From an uncultured Myxococcales bacterium (GTDB lineage Bacteria > Myxococcota_A > UBA9042): 42,807 bases of DNA. A model generated the notes under the pieces. It had not been told where the DNA came from. It was given only the letters and a program-made list of their open reading frames with translations, and searched no databases. Positions 1-9,188 of this stretch are shown here, piece after piece; within the stretch, counting starts at the first letter, position 1, and each line of letters opens with the position of its first letter. The stretch covers positions 1 through 42,807 of the forward strand of contig CAIPXZ010000688.1 of the NCBI GenBank assembly GCA_903869075.1, given 5' to 3'. A program made the position numbers and the translations under genes.

Positions 1-530
<530 letters not shown>

Positions 531-604
531 TAGTACCGCGCTTCCAGCCGTAGCCGGAGCACGTAATTGTCGTGGCCCGTAACATATATTGGTTTGCTAT
601 CCAG

Positions 605-617
605 TTTTCAAAGAGCG
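605..617 (-). promoter_or_regulatory. rRNA leader boxA-like antitermination element
   Basis: Minus strand reads 5'-CGCTCTTTGAAAA-3' about 75 nt upstream of the 16S 5' end, matching the rrn boxA consensus (YGCTCTTTRA...). Confidence 0.7.
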
Positions 618-700
618 AGTCTGTAACCGAGGAACTTTGCAGCTCTTTCGGCCCTCTGCGTACTTGGAGCACTTGGCCCCGTCGTTCGCAGCGGATGAGC

Positions 701-729
701 AGTGTGCGCTGGTTGGCGGTGGTTGTCAA
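701..729 (-). promoter_or_regulatory. candidate rrn promoter (-35 TTGACA, weak -10 CACACT, 17-bp spacer)
   Basis: Minus-strand TTGACA (complement of 724-729). A-tracts AAAA and AAAAAA lie upstream (735-760) like an UP element. The boxA and 16S lie downstream in the right order. Confidence 0.45.
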
Positions 730-1334
730 GAACCTTTTCGAGGCCCCCGCAACTTTTTTCCGATTCGTTCCGCTTCTGCCTTGGACAGCGTTCAAGACGC
801 TGTCGGGCGGGAGCTGCCGCGGACCCGTGAACTGTCAGTGACAGTTGCTGGTTCAGGGCTGGAACGGTCGGCGGTTGCCTTCCGTAGTCCACTGCGATGT
901 TCAACGTGCCGGTTGGGGTCTGCGCCAGAAGCGCTGACTTTTCATCGGGTTGTCGATCTGCCGCTTTTGTTTGCCTGCTGCGCGAAGCAGCCGGCGTTGG
1001 CGGCGGAGAAGCAGTGTAGAGCGACTTGGCCTTCGTGTCAAGCGCGTGACGGTTACGGTCCGATCAGGCGGCACACCCGGGGCGGCGGCGGTGCCGTGTG
1101 ATCACCGCTGCGGCCCGAGGACGCCACGGGTGTCTAAGTGTCCGCGTCTCCATGGGAATGTGGCGCTGGAGACCCGGCTTGGCGCGGCTTCACGGCTCGT
1201 TGGAGGATTCGGCGATCGCTGCGACAGAGTTGCGCGCGCCTGTTGACGCTTGCCCGCAGTTTCCTTAGCGTTCTCACAGTGGCGGGCGGCGTTTTGCCGT
1301 TCAGCCCAGCGCGCCGCGCGCGAATGAGGTTCTG

Positions 1335-2882
1335 ATGCAGTTTGTTTTTTTGCGCCGCCTGTCCTCGGCGATCGCGTTGGCGGCCTTGGTAGGGGGCTGC
1401 GGCGCCAAGGCTTCGACTGGTAACGACGTTTCGGCGACGGGCGGCGACGCCACGGGCACCGATGACACCGCTGCAGGCGGCGATGGCGGCGATGGCAGCA
1501 CCGGCGGCGACGTCGGCGGGCCCGTCCAGGTCACCGAGAACTTCTGGGTCACGTACCAGCGGCACGACCGCGTGACCAACCCGGGCGACCCCGTGTACAG
1601 CGACTTGGTGCTAACTGCGTGGCAAAACACCAAGTTAGCCGATCCGAGCAACATCTCGACCTTCGGCATGGGCCAGAGCCCGCTCGACGGCAGCAAGCCG
1701 GGCTTCGAGTTCACGAAATCCTCTTTCGCGGTCAAGGGTTTGAGCTGCCAGTACGGTTGCCTCGTCAGCCGCGATCTGGCCTACGTCGCTGTCGCCACCG
1801 GTGCGGCGTCCGCCAACGGCTATCAGTACCAGATGGGCGCGCTCAACAAGCAACTGCAGGTTTTCGTGGACAAATTTGGCACGATCGACAACGTCATCGA
1901 CCTGCATTTCGCCGGCGGTGACCTGTTCTACTCGGTGCGGGATACCTGCCAGAACGGCAATTCGGTTTGCCAGTACGCGATCCACAAGCTGTACCTGGCC
2001 AATACGTCGCCGACTGGCAAGGCGGACGTCGTGCTCATCCCGCACATGGCGCCCGACGACGACCCGGATGTGATCAAGGACACGACCTACGGCGGCCACT
2101 TCCAGGTCAGCGATGACGGCCTGACCATCGTCATCCTGACGCCGACGATCCGCTCGACCAAGGTCTACGCCTGGCGCGATGGCAACCTCTCGAAATTAGA
2201 CTACATTTGCGAGCATCCCAACGGCACCGACTGCAGCGGCACGGGCTCGCAGTACCACGATACCGACAAGGTCGCGATCGGTCCGGACGGCAAGACCATC
2301 GTGCTGTTCACCATCGTCGACCGCTTCCTCCGCGCGCGGAAGTACGTGATCGGCACGGAGGTGGCGCCGACGTTCTCCAACCTCGTCGAGGTGCCGGCGG
2401 GCAACTACCTGCAGCAGGCCTGCTCGGTGATCGCGAAGAGCGGCTGGCAGCATGTGCAAGTGCTCGGAACGCCTTATTTTTCCGCGGATGGCCAGTTCGT
2501 CTACCACCTCGGCTCCAGCCACTGCTCGGACGCGCCGACGGACAAGGACTTCACCGACATCATGGCGCTGCCGGTGGCGAAGATCGGCGACACGATCGGC
2601 CCGAACGACTGGGTCAGCCTGACCAAGAACCCGCGGGATAACACCACGAACAACAAGAAGATCCTGAGCTTCGCGATGTCGCCGGAGCGCCAGGTGTTCC
2701 TGATCTCGGCGACGGCGACGCAGGACCAGTCGGGCCAGCCGATCAAGGACGGCTCCAGCCGCGAGCTGAACGACTCCGAGCTGTACACGCTGACCGTCGG
2801 CGACACCGTGTGGCACGCCGTGACAAATGAGCTGACCTACGACGCGCTGCTGCCCGACTCGGTGCTGCCGGTTACGCCGTAA
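1335..2882 (+). CDS. secreted lipoprotein, TolB/beta-propeller-like, unknown function
   Basis: 515-aa ORF. Lipobox-like LVGGC, then a Gly/Asp/Thr-rich tether. Repeated segments such as 'FQVSDDGLTIVI', 'VAIGPDGKTIVLF' and 'PYFSADGQFVYH' resemble propeller blades. Confidence 0.8.
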   Translation: MQFVFLRRLSSAIALAALVGGCGAKASTGNDVSATGGDATGTDDTAAGGDGGDGSTGGDVGGPVQVTENFWVTYQRHDRVTNPGDPVYSDLVLTAWQNTKLADPSNISTFGMGQSPLDGSKPGFEFTKSSFAVKGLSCQYGCLVSRDLAYVAVATGAASANGYQYQMGALNKQLQVFVDKFGTIDNVIDLHFAGGDLFYSVRDTCQNGNSVCQYAIHKLYLANTSPTGKADVVLIPHMAPDDDPDVIKDTTYGGHFQVSDDGLTIVILTPTIRSTKVYAWRDGNLSKLDYICEHPNGTDCSGTGSQYHDTDKVAIGPDGKTIVLFTIVDRFLRARKYVIGTEVAPTFSNLVEVPAGNYLQQACSVIAKSGWQHVQVLGTPYFSADGQFVYHLGSSHCSDAPTDKDFTDIMALPVAKIGDTIGPNDWVSLTKNPRDNTTNNKKILSFAMSPERQVFLISATATQDQSGQPIKDGSSRELNDSELYTLTVGDTVWHAVTNELTYDALLPDSVLPVTP

Positions 2883-2891
2883 TTTCGCGGG

Positions 2892-3362
2892 CTAACGGTG
2901 GTACGGCAGGTTCTTCCACCGCGCCACCGCCCGGTACACCTGCTCGACAAGCACCACTTCCGCCAGCTCGTGCGGCAGCGTCATCGGCGACAGGGACAGC
3001 TTGGTCCGCGCCTGCTGCAGCAGCACCGGGTCATGGCCATCCGGCCCGCCGATCGCGAACACGAGGTCTTTGCACCCCGTCTCGGCAAGTCCCTTGAACC
3101 ACTCGTAGAACGCGTCCGAGTCCAGCCGCTGTCCGCCCGCATCCAGCGCCACAAGGTGCGCGCCTGCCGGCACCGCCGCCAGCATCGCGTCCGCTTCCAG
3201 CCGCCGCGCCGGCAGATCGACGCCGCCTTTGTGGCGTTTGGCCTCGCGCACGCCCGCCCGCAGCAGCGGCAGCACGCGCGCGATGCGCCCGGTGAGGTCC
3301 TGCGCCCAGGCGATGGCCGCCGGATGGTGCAGCTTGCCCGGCGTGACGATGTGGACCTTCAT
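2892..3362 (-). CDS. rlmH: 23S rRNA (pseudouridine(1915)-N(3))-methyltransferase RlmH
   Basis: 156 aa, SPOUT motifs 'LVALDAGGQRLDSDAFYEWF', 'DLVFAIGGPDGHD', 'LSLSPMTLPHELAEVVLVEQVYRA'. Confidence 0.95.
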   Translation of the reverse strand: MKVHIVTPGKLHHPAAIAWAQDLTGRIARVLPLLRAGVREAKRHKGGVDLPARRLEADAMLAAVPAGAHLVALDAGGQRLDSDAFYEWFKGLAETGCKDLVFAIGGPDGHDPVLLQQARTKLSLSPMTLPHELAEVVLVEQVYRAVARWKNLPYHR

Positions 3363-3527
3363 GCGCGCCCCCGCGCCCGTCCGTGGACGCGGGGCGCATT
3401 GCGCGGCAGATCGCGCGCGGCGTCAACTGCCACCCTCGGCGTGCAAGTCCGCATGACAGTTGGGTGACCTCGGCACCTTCTCGCCACCAGCCGGTCGGTT
3501 ATGCTGCGGCCTCTCACCGGAGGTTCC

Positions 3528-5480
3528 ATGTTGCGCACCCTGCCCCTGCTCCTGCTGACCCTGCTGCTGGCGTGCTCGCCCGCCGCCAAGACGTTCACGC
3601 CGCCCGAGGACATGCCGTTCCTGCACGTTGTCCACACGCCCGGCCAGCTGCCGTACATCGCCGACGCCTATGGCCGCCAGGTCATCTTGCGCGGCGTGAA
3701 CAGCGAGGGCCTGGAAGACGAGGCGTGGCGCAGCGATGCGCTCAAGAAACCGATGTACTATCCGACAGATCCAGCCGCATATCTGGGTAAGTGCCCGGCG
3801 AACTCCAACGAGGTCGCGGCGCCGCTGTGCGAGGTCGACGCCGGCAAGGGCCGGTACGCGCAATCGACTGCCGACGGTTCCCAGAACGATTTCGCGCAGA
3901 TGCGTGCGCGCGGGCTGAACTTCATCCGCCTCGCGCTGTCGTGGAGCCAGCTGGAGGCCGAGCCCGGCAATTACCAGACGCCGTACCTCGAGCAGGTCGC
4001 GCAGGTCGTGTCCTGGGCCAAGGAGCAAGGCGTGTACGTGCTGCTGGACATGCATCAGGATCAGTACTCGCGATCGATTCAGGCCGACCCCGCGCACCCG
4101 TGCGCGCAAGGCACTGATCCTGCTGGTGGTTTTGACGGCGCTCCGGCATGGGCCGTGCTGGCCGATGGCAAGCCGTCGTGCGCCGCGCTGGGCCAGTCGG
4201 TACTCAATGCCGCGGTGTCAGCGGCGTTCGACAACTTCTGGAAAAACAGCCCCGTCGCCGTCGCCCAGGGCGCCGCGCCCGGCACTGGCTTGCAAGATCA
4301 CTGGATCGGCGCGATGGCGGCGCTGGCCAAGCGCTTCAAGGACGAGCCGGCGGTGATCGGCTACGAGATCATCAACGAGCCGCAGCCCGGCAGCTTCGCG
4401 GCGTACGACGTCAGCGACAACTACCTGTTCCCGTTCTACGCCCACACCATCCAGGCGCTGACCGGCGTGCGCGACGGCTTGCCCGACTGCGCCGCGCTGC
4501 CCGCCGCCGCGACGTGCGCCTACCCCGATCTCGGCATCCACGACACCAACCACCTCGTGTTCTTTGAGCCGATCGCGCTGCGCAACCTGATCGATTTCTC
4601 GCCGCAGGACTCCAAGCCGTTCTCGACGTATCCCAACCTCGTATTCGCGCCGCACACCTACAGCCACGTCTTCACGATCGACTCGTCCTTTCTCGGCTTC
4701 AACGCCGGCAACAGCCCGTACCCGCCGAGCTACGACTACGCCTACGCCACCGCGGCCAGCGAGGCGATTGCGCTCGATACGGCTGTTTTCGTAACGGAAT
4801 TTGGCGGCGGCTCCGGTGACGACGCGATCGTGCTGGCCGGCGAGACCCGCGCCCAGGAGCACTGGGGCATCGGCGCGGCGCTGTGGACGTGGAAGTCGAA
4901 CTGCAGCCTCGACCCGACCGCTGTCTGCAACGGCGCGTGGGCGTATTTCGAGACCGCGCCGTCCGGCCCGGGGCCGCAGCCGCAAAATGGTCCGCCGGTG
5001 CCGTCGCGGGAGCGCTACATGGTCCGAATCGTGCCGCGCGCGACCAACGGCCAGCTCGTGGACTACGCCTATGACCCGCAAGCGCGCGCATTTGCCCTGC
5101 ACGCCACGCAAGGCGCGGCGACGGACGTGGGTGACAAGGCGCACGAGACGGTCGTGTGGATCGCGGCAGACGTCACCGGGGCGGTTGCGGTCAGCGGCAG
5201 CGCCGTGCTGGATGAAGTGCAGGTGCTGCCCGACGGCAACAAGCTCGCGTGGATCGCGCCGACGGGCAGCGCGGCGTACACGGTGACGGTGGGCGATGCC
5301 GCGGCGTTGGATGCCCAGCTGACCGCCGCGCCGCCGCGCCAGCCGATCAGCACGGCGACGGCGACGGCGGCGTTCAAGAAGTTCGTGCTCGATCTGCAGA
5401 ACTCGCCCGACAGCGCGCTGGCGACCAAGGCCGTGCTTGTGCAGGGGATTGTCGAGGACGTGCTGAAGATCGCCTGGTAG
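3528..5480 (+). CDS. glycoside hydrolase family 5-type lipoprotein (endoglycoceramidase-like)
   Basis: Start at 3528 with upstream GGAGG; lipobox LLLAC. GH5 signatures 'NFIRLALSWSQLEAEPGNY', 'LLDMHQDQYS', 'IGYEIINEPQPG' (acid/base Glu), 'HTYSHVF', 'VFVTEFGGGSGD' (nucleophile Glu). Confidence 0.88.
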   Translation: MLRTLPLLLLTLLLACSPAAKTFTPPEDMPFLHVVHTPGQLPYIADAYGRQVILRGVNSEGLEDEAWRSDALKKPMYYPTDPAAYLGKCPANSNEVAAPLCEVDAGKGRYAQSTADGSQNDFAQMRARGLNFIRLALSWSQLEAEPGNYQTPYLEQVAQVVSWAKEQGVYVLLDMHQDQYSRSIQADPAHPCAQGTDPAGGFDGAPAWAVLADGKPSCAALGQSVLNAAVSAAFDNFWKNSPVAVAQGAAPGTGLQDHWIGAMAALAKRFKDEPAVIGYEIINEPQPGSFAAYDVSDNYLFPFYAHTIQALTGVRDGLPDCAALPAAATCAYPDLGIHDTNHLVFFEPIALRNLIDFSPQDSKPFSTYPNLVFAPHTYSHVFTIDSSFLGFNAGNSPYPPSYDYAYATAASEAIALDTAVFVTEFGGGSGDDAIVLAGETRAQEHWGIGAALWTWKSNCSLDPTAVCNGAWAYFETAPSGPGPQPQNGPPVPSRERYMVRIVPRATNGQLVDYAYDPQARAFALHATQGAATDVGDKAHETVVWIAADVTGAVAVSGSAVLDEVQVLPDGNKLAWIAPTGSAAYTVTVGDAAALDAQLTAAPPRQPISTATATAAFKKFVLDLQNSPDSALATKAVLVQGIVEDVLKIAW

Positions 5481-5483
5481 CGG

Positions 5484-6062
5484 CTACTCGATCTCGGTCA
5501 GCTCTTCGGGCTCGTCATCGCGCGCCAGCGCCGCCAGCTCGAGCGCCTCTTCGTCTTCCATCGCCGCTTCCGGGTCGTCGACGAGCGCTTCGGCATCGCC
5601 CGCCTGCCACTTCACGCCCTGCCAGACAAGGTCGGTGTACGCCGCTTCCTCGGTGTCCTCGATGCCGATCTCATGCACCCACGCCGGCTCCACGAGCTCC
5701 AGCTGCGGCGCGTCGGCGAACAAACGCTCCAGCTCGTAGTACGCGCGGACCGGCTTGTGGAAAATGTGCACGACGATGTCGCCAAAATCGATCAGCACCC
5801 AGCGCCCGGTGCGCCGGCCTTCCTCGCCGATCGCCTTTTGCCCCAGCTTCTGGCGGACCTCGTCCTCGACATTGTCGGCAATCGCCATCGCCTGGCGCTC
5901 ATTGCGCGCCGAGGCAATCACCATGTAGTCGGTGTATTGGACGATCTCCTTGACGCGCAGCGCCATGACATCAAAGCCCTTTTTCTCCCAGATCGCCTCA
6001 ACCACCGTGAGCGCGAGCTTCTTGGCATACACCGCGCTGTCGCCCATTACACTGTCCGTCAT
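5484..6062 (-). CDS. rsfS: ribosome silencing factor RsfS with acidic C-terminal extension
   Basis: 'DVMALRVKEIVQYTDYMVIASARNERQAMAIADNVEDEVRQ...WVLIDFGDIVVHIFHKPVRAYYELERLFADAP' is RsfS/DUF143. Start could be 6062 or 6047. Confidence 0.93.
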   Translation of the reverse strand: MTDSVMGDSAVYAKKLALTVVEAIWEKKGFDVMALRVKEIVQYTDYMVIASARNERQAMAIADNVEDEVRQKLGQKAIGEEGRRTGRWVLIDFGDIVVHIFHKPVRAYYELERLFADAPQLELVEPAWVHEIGIEDTEEAAYTDLVWQGVKWQAGDAEALVDDPEAAMEDEEALELAALARDDEPEELTEIE

Positions 6063-6092
6063 AGCTGCTCCGTTGCCTCTGCCCGTTGCGTG

Positions 6093-7427
6093 TCACTGCC
6101 GCAGATGGCCGTCGCCGACAACCAGCCAGCGTTCGGTCGTCAGCGAATCCAGGCCCATTGGCCCGTATGCATGCAACTTCGTTGTTGAAATTCCAATTTC
6201 CGCGCCCAGCCCCAGACAGCTGCCGTCGTTCAGCCGCGTCGACGCGTTCACCACCACGCACGACGCATCGACGCCCTGGGTAAAGCGGTGCGCCGCGGCG
6301 ATGTCGCGCGTCAGGATGCCCTCGGTGTGCCGCGAACCGTACTGGCGGATGTGCGCCAACGCGCCGTCCAGGTCGTCGACGACGCGCAGCAGGCAGATCA
6401 AATCGAGAAATTCCTGACCATAATCTTCCGGTTGCGCCGCAACGACGCGATCGCCGCCATACGCGATCGCCCGCGCGCACGCGCGCACCTGCACGCCCGC
6501 GGCCGTCAGCGCCTGCACGAGCTCCGGCACCGCGGTCTCGGCGATCGCCGCGTCCACGAGGATCGCCTCGGTGGCATTGCACACGCCGGGCCGCTGCGCC
6601 TTGGCGTTGACAACGACGCGCGTCGCCTGCGCCAGGTCCGCGGCGCTGTGCACGTACAGATGGCAGACGCCCTGGTAGTGCTGGATGACCGGCACCCGCG
6701 CCACTTGCATAATAAAATCAATAAGCTGCGTGCCGCCCCGCGGAATACACAAATCCAGACCGTCGCGCTCCGACACCAGCGCCTCGATCGCCGCGCGCTC
6801 AGCGGTCGCCGGCTGCTGCACCGCGTCTTCCGGCAGCCCCGCGGCACGCAAGGAAGCGCGCAGGAGCGTTATCAGCGCCGAATTGCTGTGCAGCGCTTCT
6901 GAACCGCCGCGCAGCACCACCGCGTTGCCCGCTTTGAGGCACAGCGCGGCGGCATCGATCGTCACATTCGGCCGCGATTCGTAGACCATGCCGATGACGC
7001 CAAGCGGCACGCGCTGCTTGCGCACCTCGAATCCTGCCGGGCGAATCTCACCGGCGGTCAGCCGTCCCACCGGATCGGCCATCGCCGCAATCTCCAGCAG
7101 CGCGGTGATCAGCTGGGCGATGCCGCGATCGTCCAGCCGCAGGCGATCGACCATCGCGCCTGAACGACCCGCGGCCACAGCGTTTTGCAGGTCCAGCTGG
7201 TTGGCGGCGATCACCGTCGCGCGCTCAGCGTGCAACTGCTCCGCCAGCAGCCGCAGCCACTGGTTCTTTTGCGCGCCACTCGCCTGCGCCATCGCCCAGG
7301 AAGCCACGCGCGCCCGCTGCAAAACAGCGCGCGTCTCAGTTCGCAAGGCGGCGGGAAGGTGGCTCAAAAATCGACGCTCCAGATGCAGGACCGGCAGCAG
7401 GGTAGGAGCCGCGGGGGGCGACGTCAA
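6093..7427 (-). CDS. proA: gamma-glutamyl phosphate reductase
   Basis: 444 aa, 'VRKQRVPLGVIGMVYESRPNVTIDAAALCLKAGNAVVLRGGSEALHSN' and 'GLGAEIGISTTKLHAYGPMGLDSLTTERW'. Confidence 0.97.
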   Translation of the reverse strand: MTSPPAAPTLLPVLHLERRFLSHLPAALRTETRAVLQRARVASWAMAQASGAQKNQWLRLLAEQLHAERATVIAANQLDLQNAVAAGRSGAMVDRLRLDDRGIAQLITALLEIAAMADPVGRLTAGEIRPAGFEVRKQRVPLGVIGMVYESRPNVTIDAAALCLKAGNAVVLRGGSEALHSNSALITLLRASLRAAGLPEDAVQQPATAERAAIEALVSERDGLDLCIPRGGTQLIDFIMQVARVPVIQHYQGVCHLYVHSAADLAQATRVVVNAKAQRPGVCNATEAILVDAAIAETAVPELVQALTAAGVQVRACARAIAYGGDRVVAAQPEDYGQEFLDLICLLRVVDDLDGALAHIRQYGSRHTEGILTRDIAAAHRFTQGVDASCVVVNASTRLNDGSCLGLGAEIGISTTKLHAYGPMGLDSLTTERWLVVGDGHLRQ

Positions 7428-7722
7428 CGGCCAACCGCATCAGAACGCCGCGGCGACTGCAGCGCAGCGCGTTGTCGGCCGGCCACTCGGCGCCAGTCGC
7501 ACATTATCAGCCGTCAAACGCGCCACAGTTTGCGTCGTCCGCACGCCCGCGCATGGGTGCTCTCGGCGCGGTGTGAAGCGGCCAAGCGCCGCTGCGGACA
7601 AGTCGGCATTCTCCGCTGATTCTGCGTGTTGATCCGCGAGGATCGCCATGAATCCCTTGCGCCCACGCCGCGGCAACCTTACGCTCCGCTGCTCAAACAG
7701 CCTGTGAAGGCTTGAGGCTCCC

Positions 7723-8487
7723 GTGATTCAACGCAAGTCCAGCGACCAAATCCGCAAAATGCGCGCCTCGGGTGTGATCGTCGGCGACACGCTGCGGATG
7801 ATCCGCGGCTTATGCGTGGATGGCGCGACGCTCAAGGATCTCGACCGCGCCGCGGAAGCCTTCATCCGCGGCCGTGGCGCCAAGCCAACCTTCAAAGGTT
7901 ACCACGGCTTTCCGGCCACGCTGTGCCTGTCGCTCAACAGCGAAGTCGTCCACGGCATCCCCAACGGCCGCAAGCTCAAGAACGGCGACATCCTCGCCAT
8001 CGACTGCGGCGCCACCAAGGACGACTGGGTCGGCGATGCGGCGATCACCGTCATGGTCGGCACGGTCACGCCCGCGGTCGCCGATCTCGTCGAACAGACG
8101 CGCCTGAGCTTGATGGCCGGCATCGGCGCCGCCAAGGTCGGTGCGCGGCTGGGCGACATCGGCTGGGCGATCGAGTCGGTGATCCACAAAAAAGGCTACG
8201 GCATCGTCCGCGATTACTGCGGCCACGGCGTCGGTCGCGCGCTGCACGAGGACCCGCAGGTGCCCAACTACGGCAAGCCGGACACCGGTCCGCGCATCCA
8301 GTCCGGCTGGTGCCTGGCGCTGGAGCCGATGGTCAACCTCGGCGGCGACGACGTGCACACGCTCGGCGATGGCTGGACGGTGGTGACCGATGACGGCAAG
8401 CCGTCGGCGCACTGGGAACACTCGATCGCGATCACCGACGACGGCGTGGAAATCCTGACGCTGACGTCAGACGGCCAGCAGCCCTAG
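7723..8487 (+). CDS. map: methionine aminopeptidase type I
   Basis: 254 aa, metal-ligand motifs 'LAIDCGATKDDWVGDAAITV', 'GHGVGRALHEDPQVPNYG', 'CLALEPMVN', 'EHSIAITDDGVEILT'. Confidence 0.97.
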   Translation: MIQRKSSDQIRKMRASGVIVGDTLRMIRGLCVDGATLKDLDRAAEAFIRGRGAKPTFKGYHGFPATLCLSLNSEVVHGIPNGRKLKNGDILAIDCGATKDDWVGDAAITVMVGTVTPAVADLVEQTRLSLMAGIGAAKVGARLGDIGWAIESVIHKKGYGIVRDYCGHGVGRALHEDPQVPNYGKPDTGPRIQSGWCLALEPMVNLGGDDVHTLGDGWTVVTDDGKPSAHWEHSIAITDDGVEILTLTSDGQQP

Positions 8488-8496
8488 GGACCCACC

Positions 8497-9114
8497 ATGC
8501 AGCGCATCTTCGGCAAGTTCCTGTTGTGTCTCAGCATCTTGGCGGGCACGGCGGAGCTGACCGCATGCGGCGGCAGCACCACGACGCCAAGCAGCGACGT
8601 GCTCGACGCCGCCGCGACCGACAGCACCGACGACGCCAGCCCGCTCAGCGACACCGTGAGTCCAACCGACAGCAGCAGCAGCGACACAACCGACGCGGCG
8701 ATCGACGCGACCCCGACCGACATCCAGGCGTTTTGCTTGGAAGGCGTGCCGAACCCGCTGCAGTTTGACGCCACGCACGTCGGCTCCGGCGCGATGGCCA
8801 CGCTCAACGTCCACAATTGCGGCCTGCAGCCGATCTGCGTGACCGGCGTCGAGCTGCAGAATCAGTCGGCGTATCTGGGCGAATATGCCTTGTCGATGCA
8901 AGCGATGGCGACGGCGTGTCCGGGCGTCGACCCGACAAAAGGCCCGTCCGTGACCGCGCCCTGCTGCGTCACCAGCGGCAGCCAAGTCGGCGTCGACGTT
9001 TACTTTACGCCCTTGTACAAGAGCAGCGCGCCCAAAACCGCACAGGTCTGGGTGCACTACAACAACACCAAAGTCATCGTGCTGCTGAGCGGCATGGCCA
9101 CCGCCGCGCCGTAA
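8497..9114 (+). CDS. lipoprotein with D/S/T-rich tether and one ASH/choice-of-anchor-like beta domain
   Basis: Lipobox ELTAC. Tether 'GGSTTTPSSDVLDAAATDSTDDASPLSDTVSPTDSSSSDTTDAAIDATPTD', then 'LQFDATHVGSGAMATLNVHNCGLQPICVTGVEL'. Confidence 0.75.
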   Translation: MQRIFGKFLLCLSILAGTAELTACGGSTTTPSSDVLDAAATDSTDDASPLSDTVSPTDSSSSDTTDAAIDATPTDIQAFCLEGVPNPLQFDATHVGSGAMATLNVHNCGLQPICVTGVELQNQSAYLGEYALSMQAMATACPGVDPTKGPSVTAPCCVTSGSQVGVDVYFTPLYKSSAPKTAQVWVHYNNTKVIVLLSGMATAAP

Positions 9115-9159
9115 ATTTCTTGCGGACCGGCCGCGGCAAAATCGCCCGCGGCGCGAATA

Positions 9160-9184
9160 CCTCTGGAGCGTTCGGCTCCGGAGG
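9160..9184 (+). promoter_or_regulatory. potential SD-sequestering hairpin
   Basis: CCTCTGGAGC (9160-9169), loop GTTCG, GCTCCGGAGG (9175-9184): 10-bp stem with one G-U. The right arm holds the GGAGG SD of the ATG at 9189. Confidence 0.55.
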
Positions 9185-9188
9185 GTGC

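Noticed and set aside
589-1101. 170-aa plus-strand ORF in the rRNA upstream region
   Set aside because: Overlaps the boxA and candidate rrn promoter; no signal peptide, SD or motif support.
3423-5144. minus-strand ORFs (228 and 308 aa) opposite the GH5 gene
   Set aside because: The plus strand carries a complete GH5 with signal peptide and catalytic motifs.
7428-7722. Possible promoter (GATAAT near 7500-7510) for proA in the proA/map divergent gap
   Set aside because: No convincing -35 at correct spacing; too weak to report as a feature.
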